Assembly (NCBI RefSeq): GCF_024171995.1
Contig: NZ_JAMTCT010000002.1
Location: forward strand, 124,001-188,000
Length of the DNA stretch: 64,000 nt
Origin: Promicromonospora umidemergens
GTDB taxonomy: Bacteria; Actinomycetota; Actinomycetes; Actinomycetales; Cellulomonadaceae
Direction of reading: 5' to 3'
A program made the translations under genes and the position numbers. Positions 1 through 8,517 of the stretch are shown piece after piece; within the stretch, counting starts at the first letter, position 1; each line of letters starts with the position of its first letter. Under the pieces are notes generated by a model that worked only from the letters and a program-made list of their open reading frames with translations, made no database searches and was not told where the DNA came from.

Positions 1-342
1 GCGGTAGACGCTCGGCGGGACGCCGACCAGCTCCGTGAAGCGGGTGCTGAACGTGCCCAGCGACGAGCAGCCGACAGCGAAGCAGACCTCCGTGACGCTG
101 AGCTCGCCGCGGCGCAGCAGCATCATGGCGCGCTCGATGCGCCGCGTCATGAGGTAGCTGTACGGGGACTCGCCGTAGGCGGCCTTGAACTGGCGTGAGA
201 AGTGCCCCGCCGACATGTGCACCCCGGCCGCGAGCGCCTGGACGTCGAGCGGCTGGGTGTACTCGCGGTCCATGCGGTCGCGTACGCGGCGCAGGAGGGC
301 GAGGTCGCGGAGGTGGTCGGGGTCGGCGGTGATGCTCGTCAC
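1..342 (-). CDS. AraC-family transcriptional regulator, C-terminus cut by window edge
   Basis: This is the N-terminal 114 codons of a DNA-binding regulator running off the left edge. The GTG start at 342 begins VTSITADPDHLRDLALL. Almost the whole visible part is an AraC/XylS DNA-binding domain with two helix-turn-helix units: LDVQALAAGVHMSAGHFSRQF, then the linker YGESPYSYLMTRRIERA and the second unit around LSVTEVCFAVGCSSLGTFSTRF. The HTH is at the very N-terminus, so any effector domain (often VOC-like in this architecture) would lie downstream, outside the window. It is transcribed away from the P-loop gene at 646. The family call is firm; the target is unknown. Confidence 0.85.
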   Translation of the reverse strand, partial: MTSITADPDHLRDLALLRRVRDRMDREYTQPLDVQALAAGVHMSAGHFSRQFKAAYGESPYSYLMTRRIERAMMLLRRGELSVTEVCFAVGCSSLGTFSTRFTELVGVPPSVYR

Positions 343-645
343 GTAGGTGATGGTGCCATGGGGTGTGGGCTTCTGGCGCTGGAACTGTGCGGGTGGGGGT
401 CATCGGTGCTCCGACCTGCCAGGACTCGTGTCCTCGACCGGGAACAAACGTGACCGTTTCCTCCGTTCAAAGGGGTGGAATGAGTATCTGTCCGACGTCG
501 TGAGCCGGGGCTGGCGCCCTGTGCCCGTCGTCGTGGTTCGTTCCGGTCCGTGTGCCGGGTTCAGCGCCCTTCCAGGGTGTTCCCGGCAGTTCTGGATCGG
601 CTCGCGCGATGCTGCTCACCCGGCCCCCTACGGATGGAGGACCAC
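343..645. other. Intergenic region between divergent genes
   Basis: About 300 bp lie between the divergent AraC-type gene and the P-loop gene. I see a short inverted repeat, AGGAC-tcgt-GTCCT (421-434), and an AT-richer stretch near 450-480. No convincing gene or RNA is visible. It presumably holds both promoters. Confidence 0.5.
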
Positions 646-1350
646 GTGACCACACCCGCACTACGGCCCAGGCGCAGTGCTGTCGGCGGCGCTGCTGTGC
701 CCGATGATGTGCCTGATGCGTCCGACACGCCTGACGGTGTGCCTGATGGTGTGCCCGACGGTGTGCCCGACTCGCCCGATGCGGGTCCCGGTCCGTTGAT
801 GATCGTGGTGGGCGGTGTGCCGGGGGCGGGCAAGAGCACTCTCCTGGCCCGGATCGCCGACGACGTTCCTGGTGGCCTGGTGCTCGACCCCGACCGGTAC
901 CGGCGTCGGATAGCGAGGCGGGTGCCGTCCTGGGTGCCGTACAGCGCCTACCGGTGGGCGGTGCACACGCTGCATGCCGTCGTGACGGTGTGGCGCATCC
1001 TGCGTGGGCCGCTGTCGGGTGTCCCGCTCCTGGTGCACGACACGGCGACCCGTGGGCGTCGGCGGGAGGCGCTCGGGCTGCTGGCGCGGTCGAGGGGGTG
1101 GGACCCGGTGCTGGTGGCGGTCGACGTGTCCCTGGCCGAGGCGCTCGACGGGCAGCTGGACCGGGGCCGGGTGGTGCGGCCGGAGCAGTTCGTGCGGCAC
1201 TGGTCGCGGTGGACGGCGCAGCGGCCGGCGTTCGCCGTGGCCGACGGCGGTCCGCGTGGCCCGTGGTCGGGTGTGTATCTGATGGCTCGGTGTGACGCGT
1301 TCCGGCAGGTGCGGGAGCTGGCCAGGCGGCGGGTGGCGGCGCTGGTCTAG
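646..1350 (+). CDS. P-loop NTPase, kinase-like (AAA_33 type)
   Basis: This is a 234-residue predicted ATP-binding protein. Walker A is GVPGAGKST near residues 57-65, preceded by the hydrophobic strand LMIVVG. A basic middle (DPDRYRRRIARRVPSW) and HDTATRGRRREAL resemble small P-loop kinases of the zeta-toxin/AAA_33 group that phosphorylate small molecules. The GTG at 646 is chosen because GGAGG sits 5 nt upstream; an upstream in-frame GTG at 550 lacks this. The N-terminus is low complexity, with an Asp-Gly-Val-Pro tandem repeat. The gene ends convergently, overlapping the GAF-ANTAR gene by 4 nt. The substrate cannot be told from sequence. Confidence 0.75.
   Translation: MTTPALRPRRSAVGGAAVPDDVPDASDTPDGVPDGVPDGVPDSPDAGPGPLMIVVGGVPGAGKSTLLARIADDVPGGLVLDPDRYRRRIARRVPSWVPYSAYRWAVHTLHAVVTVWRILRGPLSGVPLLVHDTATRGRRREALGLLARSRGWDPVLVAVDVSLAEALDGQLDRGRVVRPEQFVRHWSRWTAQRPAFAVADGGPRGPWSGVYLMARCDAFRQVRELARRRVAALV
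732..770 (+). repeat. 12-nt in-frame tandem repeat (Asp-Gly-Val-Pro)
   Basis: Three consecutive 12-nt units encode DGVP, followed by a partial fourth unit (D). They lie in the N-terminal linker of the P-loop protein. Units differ at third codon positions (GAC/GAT, CCT/CCC). Confidence 0.85.
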
Positions 1351-2063
1351 GCCGTGCCCAGTGCGGAGAAGACCAGCCGGCGTGCGAGGACGTCGTCCAC
1401 GACGGACTCAAGGGTCGAGGCACGCGCGAAGGCGTGCGCGCGCAGGACGGCCAGGGCGTCGGCGGGCGCGATCCCGAGCTGCGCGACGACGACCCCTGTG
1501 GCCTGGTGCACGAGCGCCTGCTGCGGCCACGCCGGCTGGGAGCTGAGGTCCGCGGTGCCGGGGTCGCCGAGCAGGGCGGCGCCTGCCGCGTCGGCGAGGA
1601 GCTCCGCCTCCTCCAGCGGGCGCGACAGGTGCCCGCCGCTGAGGTAGGCCGAGAGGACTCCGACGACGTGGCCGCTGGGCCGCATCGGGACGGCATAGAC
1701 GGTCAGCGGTCCGTCGCCGGCAGCCGCCAGGGTCGCGAACATGGGGAACGCGGCGGCGTCCGTGTCGTGGCCGTCGAGGTGGGCGACGACGGTGCGGCCC
1801 TCGGCGAGCGCGAGCTCTGCGGGGCCTTCCCCGAGCACGACCTGCAGGTCCTCGATCTGGGCGACCGCGGACCCGGCGGACTCGGCGGTACGCACCGTCA
1901 GGCGCTCGGCGGCCGAGGTGAGGGTCAGCATGACGGCCTCCGCGCCAAGGATCTCCGTGCACGCTTCGCACAGCCGGGCCGCGAGGTGCCCTGTTCCTCG
2001 GCCTGTGGTCTGCCCCTGCGCCAGCGTGCGTGCGAGGAGCGCCAGGATCTCGGCACTGTCCAT
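1347..2063 (-). CDS. GAF and ANTAR domain protein (RNA-binding antiterminator type)
   Basis: This is a 238-residue two-domain regulator. Residues about 20-170 form a GAF sensor domain (LCEACTEILGAEAVMLTL through HVVGVLSAYL). Residues about 180-238 match an ANTAR domain (QQALVHQATGVVVAQLGIAP, then DALAVLRAHAFARASTLESV), which in characterised proteins binds two-hairpin RNA targets and prevents termination. The ATG at 2063 is preceded by AAGGAGG. This GAF-ANTAR layout is common in actinobacteria. No two-hairpin ANTAR target was recognised beside it. It is divergent from the small membrane protein at 2247. The ligand and RNA targets are unknown. Confidence 0.85.
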   Translation of the reverse strand: MDSAEILALLARTLAQGQTTGRGTGHLAARLCEACTEILGAEAVMLTLTSAAERLTVRTAESAGSAVAQIEDLQVVLGEGPAELALAEGRTVVAHLDGHDTDAAAFPMFATLAAAGDGPLTVYAVPMRPSGHVVGVLSAYLSGGHLSRPLEEAELLADAAGAALLGDPGTADLSSQPAWPQQALVHQATGVVVAQLGIAPADALAVLRAHAFARASTLESVVDDVLARRLVFSALGTA

Positions 2064-2246
2064 GGCGGTCGGTGTCCTCCTTGCCCGCAAGTGTCCCATC
2101 GGCGGCTCCCACTCGCGCCCGGCGAGGTTCTTCATGCCGGCCTCAGCCCTCCCGGGGCACGTGCCCCGTCCCGGGCCGCAGGAACGTTCCCTAACCGTTA
2201 TCGGTACCCGGGCATCGTTTCGCGGCTCCCGAGCGTCTCTATCAGT

Positions 2247-2423
2247 GTGAGCAACAGTGTGAACAACGAGAACGCCTTCCGTCCCAACAGCTATACCCAG
2301 CAGGAGCCCGTCCGCTGGTGGATCCCCCTCGTGGCCTCCACCGGTGCACTGCTCGTCCTGGTCCTCGGCACCGCCGCGCTGGTCAGCAGCCTGGTGAACA
2401 CCACGATCAGCGGGATCGGCTGA
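2247..2423 (+). CDS. Small single-pass membrane protein, hypothetical
   Basis: This is a possible 58-residue protein with a polar Asn/Gln-rich head (NSVNNENAFRPNSYTQQ), the motif VRWW, one strongly hydrophobic helix at about residues 27-50 (LVASTGALLVLVLGTAALVS) and a short tail. The composition is membrane-protein-like and the reading frame stops cleanly. A GTG start at 2247 is assumed, and a second GTG 12 nt later is possible. No ribosome-binding site is obvious. It is divergent from the GAF-ANTAR gene. I do not recognise a family, so the call rests on hydrophobicity alone. Confidence 0.4.
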   Translation: MSNSVNNENAFRPNSYTQQEPVRWWIPLVASTGALLVLVLGTAALVSSLVNTTISGIG

Positions 2424-2459
2424 ACGCTGAACCGCTAGCGGTCAGGGCTCCGGCACCGA

Positions 2460-2519
2460 TCAGGTGCTGTCCCTGACGACCAGCTCGTCGGCAGCGTGCG
2501 CAACGACGCCACGCGGCCG
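2460..2519 (-). pseudogene. Remnant of a LacI-family regulator C-terminus
   Basis: On the minus strand this stretch reads as a frame ending ADELVVRDST followed by stop. That ending is characteristic of LacI/PurR-type regulators in actinobacteria. The rest of such a gene is absent: upstream, in the same direction, lies the intact malic enzyme. It is best read as a short relic of a deleted regulator. The match is only about ten residues, so chance is possible. Confidence 0.3.
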
Positions 2520-2569
2520 CCGAGCAGATCAGCCGTCCGCGTCAGGACCGGCGTCGATCACGAGAGACC

Positions 2570-3946
2570 TCACGCCTGCCTGCGTACCGCGTCCGCGACG
2601 GCCTCGGCGACCCGGTGGTCGAACACCCCCGGGATGATGTACGCGCTGTTCAGCTCCTCCGGTCCCACGACCTCCGCGATCGCGACCGCCGACACCCGCA
2701 GCAGCTCCGTGGTGATGTCCTTGGCACCCGTGTCGAGCAACCCCCGGAACAGGCCAGGGAAGGCGAGGACGTTGTTGATCTGGTTCGGGTAGTCGCTGCG
2801 CCCGGTGGCGACGACGGCGGCCGTCTCGGCCGCCTCCAGCGGGTCCACCTCGGGCGTCGGGTTGGCCAGCGCGAACACCACCGCACGGTCGGCCATCTGC
2901 GCCACGTCCGCGCCCGACAGGATCCCCGCCGCCGAGACGCCGATGAACACGTCGGCTCCCTTGAGGCCCTCCTGGAGCGTGCCGGCGAACCCGTCGACGT
3001 TCGTGTTGTCCACGATCCAGCGCCGGTGCGGGTCCTCGGTCGCCACCCCCGGGTGCAGGGCCCCGTCGCGCCCGAACGCCACGATGTGCCGCGCGCCCTG
3101 CGCCTTGAGCAGCCGGATGATCGCGTTGCCTGCTGCCCCCACGCCGGACACCACGATCCGCACGTCCGCCAGCTCCTTCTCGACCACCTTGAGCGCGTTG
3201 ACCAGGGCGGCGAGCACCACGATCGCCGTACCGTGCTGGTCGTCGTGGAACACGGGGATGTCGAGCTCCGCACGCAGCCGCGCCTCGATCTCGAAACAGC
3301 GCGGCGCCGCGATGTCCTCGAGGTTCACACCCCCGTACACGGGCGCGATCGCCTTGACGATGCGCACGATCTCGTCGGTGTCGGTCGTGTCGAGGCACAC
3401 CGGCCAGGCGTCCACCCCGCCGAACTCCTTGAACAGCGCGGCCTTGCCCTCCATGACGGGCAGCGCGGCGGCCGGACCGATGTCGCCGAGGCCCAGCACC
3501 GCGGTCCCGTCCGTGACCACCGCCACCGTGTTCCGCTTGATCGTCAGCCGCCGCGCGTCCTCAGGGTTGTCCGCTATCGCCAGGCACACCCGCGCCACAC
3601 CCGGCGTGTACGCGCGAGACAGGTCCCGGCGCGTCTTGAGCGGCACCTTGTTCGTGACCTCGATCTTGCCGCCCAGGTGCATCAGGAACGTCGAGTCGCT
3701 CGACTTGAGCACCTCCGCACCCTCGACCGCGTTCACCGCCGCCACGACCCGCTCACCGTGCTCCGCGTCGATCGTGTCGCACGTGACGTCCACGACCAGG
3801 CCGTGCGACGTCGAGTGCGCGATGTCCACCCCCATCACCGCACCACCGGCGTCGGCTACCGCGGCTACCACCGTGCTCGTGGCGCGCTGCGAAGCGGCCA
3901 CCTCCACGCGCAGGGTGATCGTGTAGCTCGGGCTGGGCAACGACAT
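2570..3946 (-). CDS. NAD(P)-dependent malic enzyme with N-terminal ACT domain
   Basis: The predicted reaction is oxidative decarboxylation of malate to pyruvate. The protein has 458 residues. Residues about 1-85 look like an ACT regulatory domain (YTITLRVEVAASQRATSTVV). This is followed by the malic enzyme catalytic domain, with TRRDLSRAYTPGVARVC, GLGDIGPAAALPVMEGKAAL and VFHDDQHGTAIVVLAALVNA, and the Rossmann domain (IVVSGVGAAGNAIIRLL). The ATG at 3946 has GAGGAG upstream; an in-frame ATG at 3964 would add six residues. The short bacterial form with a fused ACT domain is typical of actinobacteria. Cofactor preference cannot be decided here. Confidence 0.92.
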   Translation of the reverse strand: MSLPSPSYTITLRVEVAASQRATSTVVAAVADAGGAVMGVDIAHSTSHGLVVDVTCDTIDAEHGERVVAAVNAVEGAEVLKSSDSTFLMHLGGKIEVTNKVPLKTRRDLSRAYTPGVARVCLAIADNPEDARRLTIKRNTVAVVTDGTAVLGLGDIGPAAALPVMEGKAALFKEFGGVDAWPVCLDTTDTDEIVRIVKAIAPVYGGVNLEDIAAPRCFEIEARLRAELDIPVFHDDQHGTAIVVLAALVNALKVVEKELADVRIVVSGVGAAGNAIIRLLKAQGARHIVAFGRDGALHPGVATEDPHRRWIVDNTNVDGFAGTLQEGLKGADVFIGVSAAGILSGADVAQMADRAVVFALANPTPEVDPLEAAETAAVVATGRSDYPNQINNVLAFPGLFRGLLDTGAKDITTELLRVSAVAIAEVVGPEELNSAYIIPGVFDHRVAEAVADAVRRQA

Positions 3947-4072
3947 CGTGGTCTCCTCGGTCACGGGCGCGGCAGTCCGCGCACGAGGAGATTCCTACCG
4001 CCGCAGCGTGACGTGCGCCACACGGGCCCGCGATGCGGACGCAGCGGCCGCCCGGCGCGGAAAAATAGGGCC

Positions 4073-4645
4073 GTGCGCATCGCCATCGACTCCCCCGCCC
4101 ACGACGACGTCCGCCGCCTCCTGGACGAGCACCTCACCGACATGTTCGCCACCTCCCCGGCCGAGAGCGTGCACGCCCTCGACCACTCGGCGCTGCTCGC
4201 CCCCACGCTCACCTTCTGGACCGCCCGCGACGACGACGGCGCCCTGCTCGGCTGCGGCGCCCTGAGCGAGCTCGACGTCCCCGGCGACCCGTCCGACGCC
4301 CGGCCGCGCCACGGCGAGATCAAGTCCATGCGCACCGCCGCGCACGCCCGGGGCCGTGGCGTCGCGTCAGCCCTCCTGGAGGCGATCCTGACCGAGGCGC
4401 GACGACGCGAGCACACCCGGGTCAGCCTGGAGACCGGGTCACAGGACTTCTTCGCCCCCGCACGCCGGCTGTACGCCCGGCACGGATTCACCGGGTGCGG
4501 TCCGTTCGGGAGCTACACCCTGGACCCGCACAGCGTCTTCATGACCCTGGAGCTGCCGGAACAGCAGCCCGCCGGGCGGACCACGCGCCCGGCAGCGCAG
4601 CCGGCCGCGCACCCGGCTACCGCAGGCGGCCCCGCAACTTCTTGA
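4073..4645 (+). CDS. GNAT family N-acetyltransferase
   Basis: This is a 190-residue acetyltransferase. The acetyl-CoA site is visible as IKSMRTAAHARGRGVASALLEAIL, matching the R-G-x-G-x-A loop of motif A, followed by the C-terminal motif FAPARRLYARHGF and the YTLDPHSVFMTLEL strand. It resembles PhnO/ElaA-like single-domain GNATs. The GTG at 4073 lies just after an A/T-rich stretch. The last about 25 residues are Ala/Pro/Thr-rich and overlap the end of the convergent phosphatase gene by 29 nt. The substrate is unknown. Confidence 0.85.
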   Translation: MRIAIDSPAHDDVRRLLDEHLTDMFATSPAESVHALDHSALLAPTLTFWTARDDDGALLGCGALSELDVPGDPSDARPRHGEIKSMRTAAHARGRGVASALLEAILTEARRREHTRVSLETGSQDFFAPARRLYARHGFTGCGPFGSYTLDPHSVFMTLELPEQQPAGRTTRPAAQPAAHPATAGGPATS

Positions 4646-5378
4646 CACGCCCCTCGTCCAGCCCGGCGTACCGCAGGTAGGCGACCGGGTCCAGCTCCGC
4701 CAGCCACCCCAGGAGCGCCGCACGGCGCTCGCGGACGCGCACGTCCAGCTGCTGGGCCGTCCAGGTCTCCCCCGGGTGCTGGACCCAGGCGCCCTGCTCG
4801 ACGTCGTAGGCGACGCCCCCACCGCGGTGGGCCGTGCCGCGGTAGGCCTGCACGTAGTCCTCGGCGATCGCCCCGTGCTCGACACCGGTCAGGGACAGCA
4901 GCATCGCGGTGACCATCCCGGTCCGGTCGCGGCCGGCGGCGCAGTGCACCAGTACGGGGCCGGCCGCGTCGGCGAGCGCCCGGAAGACGCCGCCGATCAG
5001 GTGCGGGTACATCGCGATGTTGGGCGCGTAGGAGCGCGGATGGTCGAGCCACGGCCCGCACGCCTCCAGGAAGTGCGGGTCGCCCGGGTCCTCGGTAGGG
5101 GTGTTGCGGGTGACGAGCTCGCTCGGCGGTGCGGCGTCGGGCATGCGGTCGCGGGCCTGCTTGACCTCGGCGGGGTTGCGCAGGTCGACGACGGTCGTGA
5201 GCCCGGCGTCGAGGGCCTCGGCCCAGCCAGTGGACGTCGTCGTCTCGGGCGCACCCGAGCGCCAGACACGCCCCGACGCGGTGGTGCCGCCGTCGTCGAG
5301 CGGCAGGTCGCCCAGGTCATGGAGGTTGACGGCGCCGTCCCAGGCCCGGAGGTTCACCGGAATGCTCATGGGCGGCAT
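4617..5378 (-). CDS. Tyrosine-protein phosphatase (Y_phosphatase3, IphP-like)
   Basis: This is a predicted dual-specificity or tyrosine phosphatase of 253 residues. The catalytic loop HCAAGRDRTGMVTAM fits the CX5R(T/S) signature of cysteine phosphatases, and the early motifs VNLHDLGDLPL and VWRSGAP are typical of the IphP/PtpB group. TTVVDLRNPAEV is the conserved DLR segment. ATG 5378 is taken as start, with ATG 5369 equally possible; neither has a clear ribosome-binding site. It lies downstream of and parallel to RNase Z, with a stem-loop between them. The substrates are unknown. Confidence 0.88.
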   Translation of the reverse strand: MPPMSIPVNLRAWDGAVNLHDLGDLPLDDGGTTASGRVWRSGAPETTTSTGWAEALDAGLTTVVDLRNPAEVKQARDRMPDAAPPSELVTRNTPTEDPGDPHFLEACGPWLDHPRSYAPNIAMYPHLIGGVFRALADAAGPVLVHCAAGRDRTGMVTAMLLSLTGVEHGAIAEDYVQAYRGTAHRGGGVAYDVEQGAWVQHPGETWTAQQLDVRVRERRAALLGWLAELDPVAYLRYAGLDEGRVKKLRGRLR

Positions 5379-5517
5379 CGTGGTTCGGGTCCAGGGGCAG
5401 GTCAACGGGGAGAACTGCCCCTGGACACCGATTGCGGAGTCCCAGACGGGCCGCTCCGACCCAGCATGTCTCGAGCGTGGCCGCCCAGCGGCCCGAACCA
5501 AGTCAAGAAATGCCTAA

Positions 5518-5547
5518 CGGCCCCCTCAGTGAAAACTGAAAGGGCCG
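5518..5547 (-). terminator. Stem-loop downstream of RNase Z gene
   Basis: CGGCCC pairs with GGGCCG and TCAGT with ACTGA around a GAAA tetraloop, with a 2x2 internal loop (CC/AA). It sits 78 nt past the RNase Z stop and upstream of the phosphatase gene. Only a weak T-rich stretch follows on the minus strand, so its termination strength is uncertain. Confidence 0.5.
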
Positions 5548-5624
5548 CGGCCAAACTATTAACCGGGAGACCTGCCCCGGCTTTCGTCAACCAGCCTAGA
5601 CCGCTCGCAGCACCAGCGCCACCG

Positions 5625-6587
5625 CTACCCCTCACCCCTCCGCGGCACCGGCACCCGGTCCAGGTCGGCCGCCACGGTCAGGTCGCCGTCGAAGACGGTG
5701 CGCGCCTCCTTCTCGAACTCCGCCGGGTCGCTGTAACGCTGCGAGAAGTGGGTCAGCACGAGGCTGCGCACGCCGCTCTGCGCGGCCACCGTCGCCGCCT
5801 GCAGCGCGGTCAGGTGCCCGTGGTCGCGCGCCAGGCCCCGGTCGCGGTCCAGGAACGTCGACTCGATGACGAGCAGGTCGACGCCGTCGGCGAGGCTCCA
5901 CACCGCGTCGCACATGCGGGTGTCCATGACGAACGCGAACGACTGTCCCGGGCGGGGGTCGCTGACGTCCTCGACCTGGACGGTGCCGTGCGGGGTCCGC
6001 AGCCCGCCCTCCTGGACCAGCCGCCCGACGTCGGGCCCGGAGATGCCTGCGGCGGCCAGCCGGACCGGGTCCATGCGCCGGCCGTCCGGCTCGTCGAGCC
6101 GGTACCCGTACGCCTCGAGGGAGTGGTCCAGCCGGGCCGCGCGCAGGGTCGCCGAGCCGTGCAGCTCACCAGGGACGCGGGGCACGACGCCGTCGCGCGA
6201 CAAGCCCTGCAGCGCGAGGTGCTCCTGGTGGTAGTACGCGGTGGAGTCGCACAGCGCCTCGACCCACCGGCGGCCCGACGCCGGGAACGTCACCGGCACC
6301 GTCTGCGGCACGCCGTCGAGGCTGATCCGCTGGACCACGCCCGCCAGGCCGAGGCTGTGGTCGCCGTGCAGGTGGGTGATGGCGATGCGGGTCAGGGCCG
6401 TCGCGGAGATCCCGGCGTGCAGCATCTGGCGCTGGGTCCCCTCGCCGGGGTCGAACAGGATGACCTCGTCGTCCCAGAACAGCGCGTAGCCGTTGTGGTT
6501 GCGGGTCCGCGTGGGTACCTGGCTGGCGGTGCCGAGGGCAACGAGCTCACGGCTCGAGGCGCGGTGGTTTGCGGGGGTCCGGAACAC
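5625..6587 (-). CDS. rnz: Ribonuclease Z / metallo-beta-lactamase fold hydrolase
   Basis: This is a predicted tRNA 3'-end endonuclease of 320 residues. The N-terminal [20 protein letters not shown] and [17 protein letters not shown] are RNase Z signatures, and [11 protein letters not shown] is the metal-binding HxHxDH motif. Later metal ligands are seen in [19 protein letters not shown] (with DHGHLTA) and LTHFSQRY. The GTG at 6587 is preferred because a CACAAT -10-like hexamer ends 6 nt before it, suggesting leaderless translation; a GTG at 6623 would add 12 residues. RNase Z matures tRNAs lacking encoded CCA. Confidence 0.9.
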   Translation of the reverse strand: MFRTPANHRASSRELVALGTASQVPTRTRNHNGYALFWDDEVILFDPGEGTQRQMLHAGISATALTRIAITHLHGDHSLGLAGVVQRISLDGVPQTVPVTFPASGRRWVEALCDSTAYYHQEHLALQGLSRDGVVPRVPGELHGSATLRAARLDHSLEAYGYRLDEPDGRRMDPVRLAAAGISGPDVGRLVQEGGLRTPHGTVQVEDVSDPRPGQSFAFVMDTRMCDAVWSLADGVDLLVIESTFLDRDRGLARDHGHLTALQAATVAAQSGVRSLVLTHFSQRYSDPAEFEKEARTVFDGDLTVAADLDRVPVPRRGEG

Positions 6588-6667
6588 GCTCGCATTGTGT
6601 CCTGAAGCCACCGGAACCGGCACGAGGAAAACCGGTACGGCGGCTATGACACGCCATTTTCAGAAGA

Positions 6668-7006
6668 TCACCCGCACCCGGGCAGCACGTTCAGCGGATC
6701 GCAGCCGTACTGCGCCTGTACCAGCACCAGAACGGCCCAGGCGAAGGCCAGCAGCATCGCTCCCCCGACAAGGACGTTCAGAACCGGGTAGGTTCCATCC
6801 TGTAGCACCGGCGCTAGTGCAAGGGCTGCTCCTGCCAGCAGGCAACCCAGTGTCACGATCGTGATCGGGCTGGTCAGAGCACCGGAACTGGATAGTTCGA
6901 GCCATCCGAACCGGTCCCCCAGGACCACCAGCGCCACGTACGGCAGAGCGAATCCGAGCGCCGCGATGGCGCGCCAGTCCATGACCGAAAGCTTCGACAA
7001 CACCAT
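6668..7006 (-). CDS. Small integral membrane protein, hypothetical
   Basis: This is a 112-residue protein with three predicted membrane helices, around IAALGFALPYVALVVL, TIVTLGCLLAGAALALAPV and VGGAMLLAFAWAVLVLVQ, ending in a short Cys-containing tail (YGCDPLNVLPGCG). The ATG at 7006 is preceded by GGGAGG, which fixes the start over an upstream frame extension to 7042. It is followed by RNase Z in the same direction, 80 bp away. The family is not recognised. Confidence 0.7.
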   Translation of the reverse strand: MVLSKLSVMDWRAIAALGFALPYVALVVLGDRFGWLELSSSGALTSPITIVTLGCLLAGAALALAPVLQDGTYPVLNVLVGGAMLLAFAWAVLVLVQAQYGCDPLNVLPGCG

Positions 7007-7211
7007 GACCTCCCTTTTTAACCCACCCCGGACGGTGGCCAAACACCCACGACAAGTGTTAATAATCGGGGGGCGGTCCGCTAGTTCCGGTAGTGATTTT
7101 CACAGAATCCGACATATTCGTACTATCTCCACTTTCAGGACTCCCGCGCAGATGGCACCCTGTGGCGCGTCGTAGCGCCACCGGCGGCACGGCTGTCGAG
7201 AAAGGACGCGC

Positions 7212-8474
7212 ATGGCGAGGGACGAACGCGTAGGCAAGCCCGCGTACGCAGCGGTGTCGACGCGAATCACCGGTATCCAGGTGGCGCGTGCGCGCCTGCG
7301 TGAGATCGCCGTCGTGCGGGTCGACGAGCGTGGCGGGATCGTCGACGAGTGGTCAGCGGTGCTGCACCCGGACGGCGCCTGGATCGCGCTCGCCGACGTC
7401 GCCGCGACCCTTCGTCAGCGGCTGTCACAGATGGCGATCATCACCCACAACGGACGGCTCGGCATCGAGGTGCTGCGGGCAGAGCTGGCCCACCTCGGCT
7501 GGCGGCTGCCCGCGTTCGCGCAGCTGACGACCATCGACGCGAGCTACCACTACCTGCCGAACCTGGTGCACCGCCGGCTGTCGGACTGCTGCACCGCCGC
7601 AGGGGTCCCGTTCGAGGGCGGCGGCATCCCGCCGAACTCCAGCCCGGTGAACGAGGCACGCGCCGTGGCCGGTCTGCTGTCCCGGTTCATGCAGAGCGTC
7701 GGCGGGGTACCCGACCTGGCAGAGCTGCTGCAGGTCACCCTGCGGGCGTGGGTCTACCCCTGGCCCGAGACGCCAAGCCGGGTGGCCGACGCCCCCCGCC
7801 CCTGGCCGGGGCGCCGCGGTCCGGGCATCCTCACGACGCTCGCCGGACAACCGCTCGCCGACGCGATCTCCGCCGTCGCGGACGTGCGCACCCACGGTTA
7901 TCTGGCGCTCATCGCGGAGACGCTGCACGACGGGCGGCTGACGCCCCAGACGGCGGCCGGGCTGGCCGACGCCGAGCCGCTCTACCGGCTCACGCCCGAA
8001 GCGGCGTCCGACGCCCGCAGGCGGTTCTTCGACGCCCTGGTGCACCAGGCGATCGAGGCCGACCGCTACCACCTGGAGGCACGCCAGGAGCTGTGGCGCG
8101 TCGCCGACACGCTCGGCTGCCCGCGCGATGCCGTGATCGAGCCGATCGTCGAGGCGACGCCCGTCGAGTTCCCCAAGCTGGACGACGAGACGGGGACCAA
8201 GAAGCCGACCGACGGCCGCAGCGTCGCCACCCCCGCGCAGATGCGCGCCTGGGCCATCGCCAACGGGTTCGACGTCGAGGGCTACATCAGGCTGCCCTGG
8301 TCGATCGTGCGGGCCTTCGAGGAGGCGCACGCGGAGCCCGTCGACCGGACGGCGCGCCCGGCCGGACACGACCAGCTGTCAGCTCGAACCCGCGAGCCGG
8401 ACCTGGACGACGGCGTGCCCCAGCTCGAGTTCGACCGGCTGGAGACGCCGCCCATCGGCAACCCGCTGGTCTGA
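7212..8474 (+). CDS. Degenerate DnaQ-type exonuclease-fold protein with Lsr2-like C-terminus
   Basis: This 420-residue protein appears to join two modules. Residues about 10-165 follow the layout of a DEDDh 3'-5' exonuclease (strand-turn YAAVSTRITGIQVARARLREI, then THNGRLGIEVLRAEL). The acidic D-x-E of the first motif is replaced by S-T-R, and the second-motif acid also looks lost, so it is probably inactive as a nuclease. Residues about 340-375 (TPAQMRAWAIANGFDVEGYI, then RLPWSIVRAFEEAH) resemble the Lsr2 DNA-binding domain (IRxWAxxNGxxVxxRGRIP-type), which binds AT-rich DNA. A weak GAAAGGA lies upstream of the ATG. The architecture call is my reading of motifs. Confidence 0.6.
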   Translation: MARDERVGKPAYAAVSTRITGIQVARARLREIAVVRVDERGGIVDEWSAVLHPDGAWIALADVAATLRQRLSQMAIITHNGRLGIEVLRAELAHLGWRLPAFAQLTTIDASYHYLPNLVHRRLSDCCTAAGVPFEGGGIPPNSSPVNEARAVAGLLSRFMQSVGGVPDLAELLQVTLRAWVYPWPETPSRVADAPRPWPGRRGPGILTTLAGQPLADAISAVADVRTHGYLALIAETLHDGRLTPQTAAGLADAEPLYRLTPEAASDARRRFFDALVHQAIEADRYHLEARQELWRVADTLGCPRDAVIEPIVEATPVEFPKLDDETGTKKPTDGRSVATPAQMRAWAIANGFDVEGYIRLPWSIVRAFEEAHAEPVDRTARPAGHDQLSARTREPDLDDGVPQLEFDRLETPPIGNPLV

Positions 8475-8484
8475 CGCCCGGCCG

Positions 8485-8514
8485 GGTCGGCCCTGGCACT
8501 CGCCAGGGCCGACC
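8485..8514. terminator. Bidirectional terminator hairpin
   Basis: A perfect 13-bp stem (GGTCGGCCCTGGC with its complement) closes a 4-nt loop. It lies between the convergent ends of the exonuclease-fold gene and galE and probably serves both. Confidence 0.75.
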
Positions 8515-8517
8515 GCC

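Noticed and set aside
2615-4072. Long + strand frame fused upstream of the GNAT gene
   Set aside because: The upstream part is antisense to the malic enzyme and Arg/His-rich. GNAT homology begins at 4073.
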